Origin: SIG588 sp045599305
GTDB taxonomy: Bacteria > Bacillota > Clostridia > Oscillospirales > Acutalibacteraceae
Length of the DNA: 22,849 nucleotides
Direction of reading: 5' to 3'
Assembly: GCA_045599305.1 (NCBI GenBank)
Contig: JAZRVU010000083.1
Coordinates: 1 to 22,849 of the forward strand
Part shown: in pieces, positions 7,315 through 16,489 of the stretch
How positions within the stretch are numbered: position 1 is the first letter of the stretch
Layout of the letters: each line of letters opens with the position of its first letter
Translations under genes and position numbers: made by a program
The notes under the pieces: model-generated
What the model saw: the letters and a program-made list of their open reading frames with translations, nothing else
The model's database searches: none
What the model was told of the DNA's origin: nothing

Positions 7315-8433
7315 ATGCAGGAAAAGCGCGATTTTTGGGAACTCAATCGGGCGATCATCCGCGGGGAGGCGGGCGGCCGGGTGCTGTGGCAGCCCCGGAT
7401 CGACTGCTGGTATTCCGACCGCATTTTCCGCGACGGCACGCTGGCCGCGCCCTACGCCGGTCTTTCGCGGCACGATCTCTACTGCACGCTGGACGTGTCG
7501 CCCCGTGTCTATGAATTCAACGGCTGTATCGAGGCGTATGACAAGGAGCCCGTCCGCCGCTGGAGCCGTCCCGTCTCGCCGATGGTGACGGAAATACACA
7601 TCGAGACCCCTGTCGGTGATCTGACCTACCTGTGGCAGACCAACGATTCCAACGGCGGTGCCTACAACCAGACCTTCCCGGCCACGACCGAGGAGGATGT
7701 GAAGGTGCTCATCTGGCTCGAAAACAACACCCTCTGGCGCTGGAATCAGGCACATTATGACGATATGCTGCGCACCTGGGGACGCATGGGGCTGCCCTCC
7801 ATCTTCGTGCCGCGGGTGTCCATCCAGAAGGCATTCGTGGACACGATGGGGGTAGAAAACACCATCTATGCCCTGGCCGACTTCCCAAAAACGATGGAAG
7901 AATATTTCTTCGCCGCGGAAAACAGTGTGATGCGGATGATCGAGGTCATCAATCAAAGCCCGCTGGAATGGATCAATTTCGGCGACAATGTCCACGGCGG
8001 TGTCGTCTCACCGCAGTTGTTTGAAAAATACATTCTGCCCGCCTATCAGCGCCGCAATGAGGCACTGCACAAGGCCGGCAAATTCACCTTCGCCCATTGG
8101 GACGGCGACTGCAAGCCGCTGCTCCCCTTCGCCCGCCGCTGCGGGCTGGACGGCATCGAAGCCATCACCCCCGTACCGCAGGGGGATGTGACCATCGACG
8201 AGATCAAAGAGGCGCTGGGGGATGAGATCTTTTTAGTGGACGGCATCCCTGCCATCCTGTTCGAGGATATCTACCCCGAGGAACTGCTGATCGACACGGC
8301 CAGAGAGCTGATCGAAAAATTCGCCCCGAAGCTGATCCTCGGCATTTCAGACGAGATGTCCTCGATGGGCAACATCGAGCGGATCAAGCTGGTGCGCGAC
8401 CTTGTGGACGAATACAACGCCAAACTGAAATAA
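7315..8433 (+). CDS. UroD-fold (uroporphyrinogen decarboxylase family) protein, divergent from the corrinoid operon
   Basis: This 372-residue protein is a fourth member of the UroD/MtaA superfamily, facing away from the operon. It contains H261-W-D-G-D265-C266 (in FAHWDGDCKPLL), a motif of the clade often seen near corrinoid proteins, followed by GLDGIEAITPVPQGD and a C-terminal ILGISDEMSSMG. ATG 7315 is preferred because GGAAGG lies nine bases upstream. The alternative ATG 7306, adding three residues, directly abuts that site but could use an AAGG four bases upstream of it. It shares an intergenic control region with the operon and has its own terminator, so it is probably a co-regulated single gene. 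The substrate is not readable. Confidence 0.87.
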   Translation: MQEKRDFWELNRAIIRGEAGGRVLWQPRIDCWYSDRIFRDGTLAAPYAGLSRHDLYCTLDVSPRVYEFNGCIEAYDKEPVRRWSRPVSPMVTEIHIETPVGDLTYLWQTNDSNGGAYNQTFPATTEEDVKVLIWLENNTLWRWNQAHYDDMLRTWGRMGLPSIFVPRVSIQKAFVDTMGVENTIYALADFPKTMEEYFFAAENSVMRMIEVINQSPLEWINFGDNVHGGVVSPQLFEKYILPAYQRRNEALHKAGKFTFAHWDGDCKPLLPFARRCGLDGIEAITPVPQGDVTIDEIKEALGDEIFLVDGIPAILFEDIYPEELLIDTARELIEKFAPKLILGISDEMSSMGNIERIKLVRDLVDEYNAKLK

Positions 8434-8439
8434 TAAAAA

Positions 8440-8470
8440 ACTCATCCGCCGGTCGGCGGATGAGTTTTTT
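8440..8470. terminator. Bidirectional rho-independent terminator
   Basis: An 11-bp perfect stem (ACTCATCCGCC at 8440-8450, complement at 8455-8465) has a 4-nt loop, an A tract on the left and T6 on the right. It sits between convergent genes (stop codons at 8433 and 8475) and can serve both. Confidence 0.92.
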
Positions 8471-8474
8471 ATGT

Positions 8475-8987
8475 TTAATAGAATTGAAATGTTTCTACGA
8501 CCCCGCAGGCGATCTTCTCCCCGGCGTTTCCCGCCGGCTGTGTGATAAAATCGTCCGGATCAGCGTGTACGATCACCGTTTTGCCGATGATCTCTTCTGC
8601 CGAAAAGCGGTCGGTCAGAAACACCTGCCACGCATAGCCAAAGTTACCCCACAGCGGCAGCAGATCGCCCGCATGGGCAGGATGCGGGCATCCGTCGGGA
8701 TCATAATGGGTCAGCGCATCCGCAAAGGGGTCTTCGTCATTGCCCGTGCAGGCGTCGCCCCCGTGGATATGCAGGGCGAATATCCGCTTTTGGCAGATAT
8801 CCTCCTCCCACGGCAGTCCGTAGACCTGTGCCGCCACCAGCACCCCATAGCGGGTCTGATAAAACTGTATCTTGCCGTCGATATCGGGATAGCGCTCGCT
8901 GCCGCGGATGGCCGCCACCGCCGCCGGTGCCTGCTGCAGCACCCGCAAAAAATACACATTGAGTTCGTAAAACGGATCGTTCAACAT
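8475..8987 (-). CDS. sodC: Cu/Zn superoxide dismutase-family protein
   Basis: This 170-residue protein shows the full metal-ligand set of the Cu/Zn SOD family: H73 and H75 (in ALHIHGGDAC), bridging H94, then H102, H105 and D108 (in HPAHAGDLLP), and H141 (in IVHADPDDF). C80 and the cysteine of KIACGVVE match the usual disulfide pair. The end, TQPAGNAGEKIACGVVE, is typical. There is no signal peptide, unlike secreted SodC, and an N-terminal region of about 70 residues precedes the core, so a cytoplasmic location is expected. ATG 8987 has AAAGGAG eight bases upstream. It is an isolated gene between two terminators; I see no clear promoter in 8988-9125. The family call is strong; real dismutase activity is not proven by sequence. 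Confidence 0.88.
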   Translation of the reverse strand: MLNDPFYELNVYFLRVLQQAPAAVAAIRGSERYPDIDGKIQFYQTRYGVLVAAQVYGLPWEEDICQKRIFALHIHGGDACTGNDEDPFADALTHYDPDGCPHPAHAGDLLPLWGNFGYAWQVFLTDRFSAEEIIGKTVIVHADPDDFITQPAGNAGEKIACGVVETFQFY

Positions 8988-9125
8988 GATCACCGCTCCT
9001 TTCCCTGTCAGCCTATGCCGCAGGGAACGAAAAGGTGACAGCCAAAGCGCTTTGCACAAGCGAGCCGCCGGTCGATCATATTCTCATCTGCGCGATGCGG
9101 TGCAGATACTATTGCGTAAACACAC

Positions 9126-9159
9126 AAAAAGCGGCAGTACCGAATCGGTACTGCCGCTT
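9126..9159 (-). terminator. Rho-independent terminator of the surface-fibre operon
   Basis: Arms at 9129-9143 and 9145-9159 form a perfect palindrome (AAGCGGCAGTACCGA and its complement). On the minus strand a T5 run follows. It begins 5 bp after the stop codon of the last operon gene. Confidence 0.9.
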
Positions 9160-9164
9160 GATGC

Positions 9165-9731
9165 TTATAAAACCGCCGTGATCACGTCATCGGTAACGGT
9201 GACGCCCCACAGGTCGCCGGCCGCTGCCGCAGGCGCCGCCTGCACAGCCTCGGGAATGACTTCCAGCACCTGATAGACGGTCGCATTGGAAAACGTGGCC
9301 GTACCCAGCGTCACTGCCGTCTTCAGCAGCTCCGGCGTATTCTCCTCCGGTGCCACTGCCGCTTTGCAATAATAGGTATCATGGGAGCCCTTGATCCACT
9401 TTTCGGTATCGTAATCGACCGTCGGCATCACGGAGGGCTTACCCACGATGTGCCCCTCTGCATCGACCCAATACGAGATCAGTTTCAGACGAAGGTACTC
9501 ATCGATATTGCCGGTATTTTCGACCTGGATACTGCTTTTCACACCGGTATCGCTGTCGAATACTTCCTCGACAGCACAGTCGACCTCGGCCACATCAAAG
9601 GTGTTTTCCACCGTGCCGCTTCTGGTGAACAGATAGGCTGCCGTGACGGCGATGGCCAGAATGGCCACCACACAGGCGACCCAGATGAGAGGTTTTTTCG
9701 AACGGGCAGCGTGCTTACCTTTCACTTTCAT
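9165..9731 (-). CDS. Small membrane-anchored TasA/SipW-associated protein
   Basis: This 188-residue protein has a basic N-terminus (MKVKGKHAARSKK), one hydrophobic segment (about residues 15-39) and an exported domain starting SGTVENTFDVAEVDC. The pattern 'ENTF.V..V.C.V.E.F', then VENTGNIDEYLRLKLISYW, is shared by the small proteins accompanying SipW-dependent surface operons in Clostridia. It may be a minor fibre component or an anchor. ATG 9731 is favoured because AAGGGGTGA sits six bases upstream; an alternative GTG at 9740 overlaps the stop of the giant adhesin gene by four bases. It is the last gene of the operon, with its terminator 5 bp beyond. The C-terminus has no sortase motif. Function is inferred from family resemblance and position. 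Confidence 0.75.
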   Translation of the reverse strand: MKVKGKHAARSKKPLIWVACVVAILAIAVTAAYLFTRSGTVENTFDVAEVDCAVEEVFDSDTGVKSSIQVENTGNIDEYLRLKLISYWVDAEGHIVGKPSVMPTVDYDTEKWIKGSHDTYYCKAAVAPEENTPELLKTAVTLGTATFSNATVYQVLEVIPEAVQAAPAAAAGDLWGVTVTDDVITAVL

Positions 9732-9736
9732 CCGGC

Positions 9737-12700
9737 TCACCCCTTTTTATTCACGGCCACGTCGCCGTTGCCGTTCAGCCAGGTCTTGACGGCATCGTCG
9801 TCGTTGAAGGTCACACAAGTCCCGGTCACCTGGTCGAGCGTCACAGACTGTTCCTCATCGTCAAAGCGATGTGACCAGTCGTTCATCTGCGTGACGGTAT
9901 AATCGCCGAACGGGAGGCCGTGGACGATCGTGGAACCTTCACCGGTCACCGACACATAAATGACCTCATCCGTGTCGTTGTTCCGGATCTCATAGATGAA
10001 TACCTGCGTACCGTTGCCCTCGTTGTCGGAATTATCGCGTTCGATCTCCAAATCACCGTTGAGCGGATTGAACTTGGCATAGAAGATGTTGGGCTCGGCT
10101 CCCTGCACGTTGTTGGGCGACAGGCGGGCCAGATCCGGCATGACGAATGCGCCGTCGGCAGCAGCCGTGGCCATGGTGGCATCCGTGTAGGTGGTACCCT
10201 TGCCGCCGGTGTTTGTCGCGCTGTAGGTGGCAGGCACCGTGCAGGCGGCATCCACATACCAGCCGACGAATTCGTAGCCGCTCAGCGCCGTGGCGGTGGA
10301 GCCGCTGAGGACAGACGCAGACCCGAAGGTCTCGTTGGTAGTGGTCAGCTCACCGCCGCCGCCGCTCCAGACCTCATACTGCACCGTATACTGCAGTGGT
10401 GTGTAGTAGAATATGATGTAGTTGTTTTCAACCGTCGGCGTGATCGGCTTGCTGATCGACGGTGCGGAAACCAGGGAATAACCGGCGATCTCCGGCGCCG
10501 TAGCCGAGAAACTCTCGCCGTAAAGGGCAGTCAGCGTGGGAGAAATGCCCAGCGTATCCGCCAGCACGTAGCCGGTGGTATCGGCTGCCACAGTTGTATA
10601 ACTTGCCAGCGCCGCCGACGTCACGGGAGCACCGTAGAGCAGGTAATACACCTTATACGGATAGGACTCGCGCTGATAGAACAGGAAGAGATCCGTACCG
10701 GACGTCTGTGGCTTGATGTAATACTGGCCGCCAGCCGCCTGCGCAATGGAAGTGAGCGGTGCCGCGCCGCCGTCGGCATACACCGCCTTGCCGGCGATCA
10801 GATCGAAGCCGGCAAAATCGATCGGCGTGATCGGCGTTGACGTGTCCTTATCGGCGATACCGTCGATACGGGAGCCCGATTCCTCGAACTTGGAGGAGAA
10901 ATTATAGGTGCCGTCCGCATTGAACGTGATAGCGTAATCACCATCCGTCAGCGTCTCGCCCGGCTTCTGCAGCAGGAAATGCACCGTATAGCGGGCCGAG
11001 GTCTCGTCCTTGGAATAGTAGAATGTAATGATGTTTTCGGGAGACGAAATGAAGCTGCCGGGATTCTCCGGGTCCTCGATCACCGCCAGGATGCACTGCT
11101 TGTAGAATGCATCGGGGATATAGTTCGCGATCGACTTGAAACGCTCCGTAACTACCGCGTTCCCGGTTGTGATCGTCCGCTCGGACAACAGAGGCTCACC
11201 CGTGGAAGCATCCAGATACCTTACAGTGTAATCCACCTGCGGCACGTTCACATAACGGAAGGTGAACACGTTACTGACCGGCTCCAGACTATTTTCCTCA
11301 TACACCATCGTAATGGAGTGGGAAGCCGGAGTGGGATAATAGCCCGCGTTAAAATCGATATCTACGTCATAGAGCTGATGGAAAATGTCGCCCGCTTTTG
11401 CCGCAAAGGTACGTGTGGTGCCCTGATACGCATAGCCTCTGGTTGCATCGGCGATGACACGGTGCCATTTGTAGACAGGGGCGGTATCCGTACCGTCGTT
11501 CAGGCAGATATAATTGCGGATAACACCGCCTTTTGTCACCGCAACCTCTTTGTTTGCGAGGGCAGCGGACGGCGTTTGCAGCAGCGCCAGCCATTCGGAA
11601 TCATTTTCCGCGTTATCCAATGCGTAATGGACGGCATAGGGCTGCGCGGTATGCGTACCCCAGTCGGCATAGACGTTGGTATCGCCTGTGATCGGCATAT
11701 CAAGAGGCGTGAACGCCTTTTTCTGCTCGTTCTCGACGATGAACCAACCGCTGAAATCGTATTCCGTGGTCGTTCCGTTGGGATTCGTTACGACCAGTTT
11801 GTCGGGGTTCGCCAGATTTCCGACAGGGGATCCGTGGTCGACTTCCACCGTGTATTTCTCGTCGGGCATCGAAGCCTTGACATAGACAAGGGACTCATCC
11901 GGAGTGCCCGCCGCAACGCTTGCCTCATATGCAATCATATCGTCGTAGGTTTCAAAGAAACGCACCATATGCTGGACGGGAACCCATTTTGCATACAACT
12001 TAACGTCCTTTGCCGGCATTTTGTTGGTGGCAGTCCAGTCGAATTCCGTGCCGGGGTAGCATTCGGGCGTCGTGTACCAACCTTCAAACCGATATGCGTT
12101 GGGTTCAAGGGAGGACGGATAATCCGGCTCGCCCGGATTATACGGATTCATGTTCTGCTCGTAGTAAATCTCGCTGCTTTCGCCCCAGTCGGCGTTGTAG
12201 TTGTAGAAAGACAAGGTATACTGGTTGCGCAGATAATAGAAATAGTCCTGAGTACCGTTTATTCGCGCAGTGTTGTTGGCATACGCAACATCGTCGTTGC
12301 TTGTATACAGACGGTATTTTGTAAATCCGTCAAGGTCAATAAAGTCAACGTCCATGGTGACGCCGCTGTAATACGCACCCGCCAGCCGGTAGTCATCGAC
12401 GAACTGATAGCCGCTTGAATTGCCTCGCCCTTGGCTGACCGTAGCAGTCTCACCGAGATAGTTCGTATATTCCGCTGTGGAATCGCCCGGGATCGTCTGC
12501 ACACAGTAGTGCATGGTGATATTGCTTTTCCCTGAAGATTTTTGAGCCAACAGGATCAAGGATTTGTTCGTTTCATTTTCCATTCCGGGCATACGGTCCA
12601 TATATACAAGGACCGAATCCAATCCCAAGTCGTTGCTGCTATCAGGATCCCAACGATAAGCATTTGCAGAAGTGTATTGCGTTCCGTTGTAACCGGTGAC

Positions 12701-15700
12701 AGGCCAATATGCATGAATATCAGCGTTGTATTTTGCGGTTATCTTGTAAACGAGGTAACGAGTAGCGCTGGATACTTGGCTACCACTTACAGTTGTTCTG
12801 CAGGTACCGTCCGTGTGGGAGTGCTCCGGCTGCGTGCATACGAGCACGCGCGGGCAGTCGGCGGTGTGCACATGCTCCGCAGCGTTGCCGCATATCAGGC
12901 ATTCCTCTGTGTGGATATGATGCGTGGGATCGGTGCAGCCCAGAACGTTGCAGGTGCCGTCACCGTGGGTGTGCTCTGTCTTGCCGCAGTCATAACAGCT
13001 GTCGGTATGTTCGTGTACCGGCTTGCTGCAGAAGCAGGTGCCGTCACCGTGGGTGTGCTCATTCTTAGTGCAAGTGAAATTGATTGTAAGAGTACTGTAC
13101 CTTCCCGTGTTGCCGGTATAGCCGGTACACGTTACCGTGCTGTTCGTTCCATACAGCAACTGATAATAACGGTCTCCGATTTTGTAGTAGAGATATTGCT
13201 GATTGGTGCTTGCCTGGGAATTGTAATACATCGTGACGCCGTTTACTGATATCGCTGTGGCGTTGTTCAGATTTTCCAGGGCGGTGGTAGACAGCTTGAA
13301 ATAATACCCGTTGCCGTAGTTACGATAAGAGCCGCCCACGGCAGCGCAGGCAGCGCTGTGCGTATGCGCTTCATAAATACAGCAGTCAGCGCTGTGCGTA
13401 TGCGCTGCCATGCCGCACTTATAGCGGCATGCGTCCGAATGGGTGTGCTCGTCGAGCTTCGTGCCGGTGCCGTTGCAGTTGTAGCAATCGTCGGTGTGGG
13501 TATGCTGAACCAGCCCGCACTTCGTATAGGTGCAGGTGCCGTCATCGTGGGTGTGGGGCGTCTTGCCGCAGTCATACACGCAGGTTCCGTTTCCGTGCGT
13601 ATGCTCGGAAAGGGTGCAGCACTCCCCTGTGTGCGTATGCTCGGACATGCCGCAGGTTGGGGGCACGGTACTTCCGGACGCCACGTTGCCTTCGTAAACA
13701 TACCATGTACCGTTGATATAAATGGAGCGGTAGGTATTACCGTAGAATCCGGTGGTAGTGCGAGTATAGACCTGACCGTTGCGAAGATTGGTGGTGGGTC
13801 GGCCGGTGGAGTAGTTAGTGCCGGTGGCTGTAGTCGCGGTAGCACCCGGATAGCAGGAAACCCCGTGAGTGTGCGCAATATTACCGCAGCTGTAGCATGA
13901 ACCCACATGGGTATGCTCGGTTTTGCCGCAGATCATGGTTGCCGCTTGTGATGACACAGTATAGGATCCGTTACCGGTCGGCGTTGCGAGCGTACCGTAA
14001 CCTGAAATGCCGCGATAGTTGCCTGTGCCGAGATAATACCAGTTGGCACCGTCATAAAACCAAATATAATTATCATTGGAAGTGTTTCTTCTATATCGAT
14101 ACACATGACCGGTCTGCAGATTTGCAATGGCGGTCATCACACTTTTGCCCTGGTTATCCGTCGCACGTGTTCCCAGAGTATATCCGGTTTGCGTTGTATA
14201 ACAGGAAATGGAATGTGTATGTTCTTCCTGCGTACACGTCAGATAATCGCAATTTCCGTCGCCGTGCGTATGTGCAGTCAGCGAACAGCACGCATCGGTG
14301 TGCGTATGCACCTCTTTGGAGCAGCATGCATCCGTGTGGGTATGCTCATAGCCGACGCAGGTATAGCATGCCGCCGTATGGGTATGCTCGGTCAGCGGGC
14401 AGGTGTCAATAAGACAATCTTCCGAATGGGTATGCTCCTCGAGCGAGCAACATTCTTCCGTGTGCGGCTTTTCGTCCAGGCCGTAAACGCAGCAGTCGGC
14501 GGTGTGCACGTGCGCTTCCGTGCAGTCGTATTCATAGCACGCATCCGTGTGTGTATGCTCCGGCACGACACAGCTGCCGGTATCATAGAACAGGATGTCA
14601 TAGGTGTTTCTGGAATAATAGACGTTGATGATGGTGGAGCCGTCGCCCTCAACGATCACCCTGTCGCCGTTCACGAACTTGGTCTTCGCGCTGTAGTAGG
14701 TGAAGTACTGTGCATCGGTAAGCGAAGCGCTCGAAGCGGGATTGGCGGCAACGATCGCGTCATAATCCGTCAGCTCGGTGGCTGACAGAGCCGACACGGA
14801 TTTGTTGCCCCAGTAGCTGTAATCGGTATCATCGGCGTTTTCGGCCCAGTATACGATGGTATACGTCGTGTTGACCCGCTGCCAGAGTGCCTTATAACTG
14901 ACACTTTCCGCCCGGATCGTACCCGTAAAGGTATGGGGCGCCGACGCCGCCTCGTCCGGCACACCGTCGCCGCAGGAGGATTCGAATGTGAAATAGGCGT
15001 TCGGATATGTCGTGCCGCCGAAATCAAAGGATTCGGAATACGCAGACGGACTGCCGTTCAAAGCGTACTGCTCCGCATCGAGCGTGATGGTGGTGAGATA
15101 CGTCTCCTTCGAGCTGTCGGCGTATACCTTAAACTCGTAGCGTGTGATCTCGTCCCATCCGACAAATACATAGCCGGCCTTAGTCGGAGGCGTGACGGCA
15201 AAGGACGCACCGTAGCGGGCATAGATAGGCTCTACGCCGTAACCGCCGTCCATGTCAAATTTCATCAGATAATAGTTTCTGTCGTAATAGCACTCGAACA
15301 CGGTAGAGCCGTCGGCCGCGACCGATTCGGGATAGTGGTACAGAGGAGAGAAACCGTAATCGGCGTTCGGATCGGTGATTCCGAAATAGTCAAAAACCGG
15401 CTGATACAGCACTTCGTCAGACACGATCGTGCCGGTCTTGGCCATGCCGCTGAAGGAAATGGCACCGTTCTGGGTGTAGCCGTCATCGTTGATGTTCTGA
15501 AAATAGTATTTGACGCTGTAGGGGACATCGACCGCCTTATAGTAGACATTGATCACGATATCCTCGACCGGATCGACACCGGGCGTATAGGAGACGCTGA
15601 CCTCGTTGGCGGGAACGGTCGCCTTGTCGTTGATGATCTGCTTACGGATGGCATACAGCCAGTCGCTGTCCGTTTCCGCCACGCCGGTGGAATCGTTGAC

Positions 15701-16489
15701 ATAAGCACCGTCCGATTCACGGAAGGTATAGGAACGTTCCGTTTCGTCCATCGTCACGCTGATCGACTCGTTGTCGGCAAGATACACGTCCTCCGCCGAG
15801 CCGGAATAATACGGAGCGAAGCCGATACTCGTTTTGGACATGACAAACTGAGAGAAAGCGGCATCATAGGCGACTCTTGCCGTATAGGGCGCCGCCACAT
15901 GCTGCGCGTCCGGATCATCCGCATAGAGATAGTTGATCGTGATATTCACGAATTCCGGAGTGGCAGGCGCGGCCGCGAGCATGCGGCGCGCAGCCTTGAC
16001 CGGAGCCTGTGCCTGAACGGGCTCGGTACGCAATCCGACATCGGAACTGACAGCCGGCACCGCCTCCTGCACTGTCACGCAGACGGGCGCTGTGCACAGA
16101 CGTCCCGTCTGGGTCTTCAGCGTCAGACGGACATACGCGCTGCCGGACGCATCCATCACAGAAGCGAGCAGCGCATAGGACATCTCGGCCGACGGGCCCG
16201 TCATATCGAGGATATCGACCCAAAGAGCATTCGGGATATCGGCCAGCACCTGCCACTGGCAGGGATACGCCGCATAGGCGGCAGGGATCTCGGAATAAAT
16301 CGTGACGCGTTCGTCCTGCGAAAGGGACAGCGCAGTGATACGTTCCCCGCCGCTGGTCAGATAGAAATCCGCGCCTTCTTCGCTTTCCGCCGTACCGGTG
16401 GCCACCATTGAATAAGGAACGACCGCAAAACAGGAAATGCACATACAGATGCTCAACAGAACGGATAACACACGTTTTCTGATCTTCAT
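9737..16489 (-). CDS. Giant secreted adhesin with His/Cys repeats, InlB/MucBP-like segments and a SpaA-like C-terminal domain
   Basis: This 2250-residue protein opens with a signal peptide (MKIRKRVLSVLLSICMCISC, cleavage near residues 30-35). In order it shows: an N-terminal beta-rich region; an InlB-like segment near 404-445 (FDMDGGYGVEPIYARYGASF ... YVFVGWDEI); about 24 His/Cys repeats at 644-1232; further InlB-like segments at about 1430-1610 (FEGWYTTPEC, YAKWVP, YADWG); MucBP-like repeats at about 1750-2120 (YTVRYLDASTGEPLLSE); and a SpaA/Cna-B-like domain from about 2145 (GDLEIERDNSD ... LPFGDYTVTQMNDWSHRF) ending WLNGNGDVAVNKKG. There is no LPXTG motif or final membrane helix, so attachment must be indirect, perhaps through the TasA-like fibre proteins. 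The start is odd: the good AAAGGAGG site lies 34 bp before ATG 16489, with no ATG, GTG or TTG between them in frame (an ATT at 16513 sits ten bases from it). Confidence 0.85.
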   Translation of the reverse strand: MKIRKRVLSVLLSICMCISCFAVVPYSMVATGTAESEEGADFYLTSGGERITALSLSQDERVTIYSEIPAAYAAYPCQWQVLADIPNALWVDILDMTGPSAEMSYALLASVMDASGSAYVRLTLKTQTGRLCTAPVCVTVQEAVPAVSSDVGLRTEPVQAQAPVKAARRMLAAAPATPEFVNITINYLYADDPDAQHVAAPYTARVAYDAAFSQFVMSKTSIGFAPYYSGSAEDVYLADNESISVTMDETERSYTFRESDGAYVNDSTGVAETDSDWLYAIRKQIINDKATVPANEVSVSYTPGVDPVEDIVINVYYKAVDVPYSVKYYFQNINDDGYTQNGAISFSGMAKTGTIVSDEVLYQPVFDYFGITDPNADYGFSPLYHYPESVAADGSTVFECYYDRNYYLMKFDMDGGYGVEPIYARYGASFAVTPPTKAGYVFVGWDEITRYEFKVYADSSKETYLTTITLDAEQYALNGSPSAYSESFDFGGTTYPNAYFTFESSCGDGVPDEAASAPHTFTGTIRAESVSYKALWQRVNTTYTIVYWAENADDTDYSYWGNKSVSALSATELTDYDAIVAANPASSASLTDAQYFTYYSAKTKFVNGDRVIVEGDGSTIINVYYSRNTYDILFYDTGSCVVPEHTHTDACYEYDCTEAHVHTADCCVYGLDEKPHTEECCSLEEHTHSEDCLIDTCPLTEHTHTAACYTCVGYEHTHTDACCSKEVHTHTDACCSLTAHTHGDGNCDYLTCTQEEHTHSISCYTTQTGYTLGTRATDNQGKSVMTAIANLQTGHVYRYRRNTSNDNYIWFYDGANWYYLGTGNYRGISGYGTLATPTGNGSYTVSSQAATMICGKTEHTHVGSCYSCGNIAHTHGVSCYPGATATTATGTNYSTGRPTTNLRNGQVYTRTTTGFYGNTYRSIYINGTWYVYEGNVASGSTVPPTCGMSEHTHTGECCTLSEHTHGNGTCVYDCGKTPHTHDDGTCTYTKCGLVQHTHTDDCYNCNGTGTKLDEHTHSDACRYKCGMAAHTHSADCCIYEAHTHSAACAAVGGSYRNYGNGYYFKLSTTALENLNNATAISVNGVTMYYNSQASTNQQYLYYKIGDRYYQLLYGTNSTVTCTGYTGNTGRYSTLTINFTCTKNEHTHGDGTCFCSKPVHEHTDSCYDCGKTEHTHGDGTCNVLGCTDPTHHIHTEECLICGNAAEHVHTADCPRVLVCTQPEHSHTDGTCRTTVSGSQVSSATRYLVYKITAKYNADIHAYWPVTGYNGTQYTSANAYRWDPDSSNDLGLDSVLVYMDRMPGMENETNKSLILLAQKSSGKSNITMHYCVQTIPGDSTAEYTNYLGETATVSQGRGNSSGYQFVDDYRLAGAYYSGVTMDVDFIDLDGFTKYRLYTSNDDVAYANNTARINGTQDYFYYLRNQYTLSFYNYNADWGESSEIYYEQNMNPYNPGEPDYPSSLEPNAYRFEGWYTTPECYPGTEFDWTATNKMPAKDVKLYAKWVPVQHMVRFFETYDDMIAYEASVAAGTPDESLVYVKASMPDEKYTVEVDHGSPVGNLANPDKLVVTNPNGTTTEYDFSGWFIVENEQKKAFTPLDMPITGDTNVYADWGTHTAQPYAVHYALDNAENDSEWLALLQTPSAALANKEVAVTKGGVIRNYICLNDGTDTAPVYKWHRVIADATRGYAYQGTTRTFAAKAGDIFHQLYDVDIDFNAGYYPTPASHSITMVYEENSLEPVSNVFTFRYVNVPQVDYTVRYLDASTGEPLLSERTITTGNAVVTERFKSIANYIPDAFYKQCILAVIEDPENPGSFISSPENIITFYYSKDETSARYTVHFLLQKPGETLTDGDYAITFNADGTYNFSSKFEESGSRIDGIADKDTSTPITPIDFAGFDLIAGKAVYADGGAAPLTSIAQAAGGQYYIKPQTSGTDLFLFYQRESYPYKVYYLLYGAPVTSAALASYTTVAADTTGYVLADTLGISPTLTALYGESFSATAPEIAGYSLVSAPSISKPITPTVENNYIIFYYTPLQYTVQYEVWSGGGGELTTTNETFGSASVLSGSTATALSGYEFVGWYVDAACTVPATYSATNTGGKGTTYTDATMATAAADGAFVMPDLARLSPNNVQGAEPNIFYAKFNPLNGDLEIERDNSDNEGNGTQVFIYEIRNNDTDEVIYVSVTGEGSTIVHGLPFGDYTVTQMNDWSHRFDDEEQSVTLDQVTGTCVTFNDDDAVKTWLNGNGDVAVNKKG
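12791..14560 (-). repeat. His/Cys-rich tandem repeat region (about 24 'HTHTDAC' units) in the adhesin gene
   Basis: Each unit encodes a variant of E-H-T-H-T-D-A-C, often followed by a second Cys three to seven residues later (EHTHTDACYEYDC, EHTHTAACYTC, EHTHGDGTCFC). I count about 24 units in residues 644-1232, in groups interrupted by three non-repeat modules near residues 761-851, 876-943 and 1051-1140. Those modules share a Tyr-rich pattern (for example NLRNGQVY and INGTWYVYEG). The density of His-X-His and Cys-X2-4-Cys suggests metal binding or disulfide cross-linking. Repeats in the DNA are diverged, so this is a protein-level repeat. Confidence 0.9.

Noticed and set aside
85..8433. UroD-family genes as a heme biosynthesis (hemE) set
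   Set aside because: Four divergent copies beside a corrinoid protein and its activator, with MtaA-type zinc ligands in one, point to methyl transfer; no other heme genes are present.
12791..14560. Regularly spaced short repeats that could be taken for a CRISPR array
   Set aside because: The repeats are in frame, vary in sequence and length, and encode the EHTHTDAC protein repeat; there are no constant repeats, unique spacers or cas genes.
9920..16411. Several plus-strand open frames of 170-490 codons opposite the adhesin gene
   Set aside because: They lie antisense to a protein with signal peptide and recognisable domains, and no ribosome binding sites or families support them.
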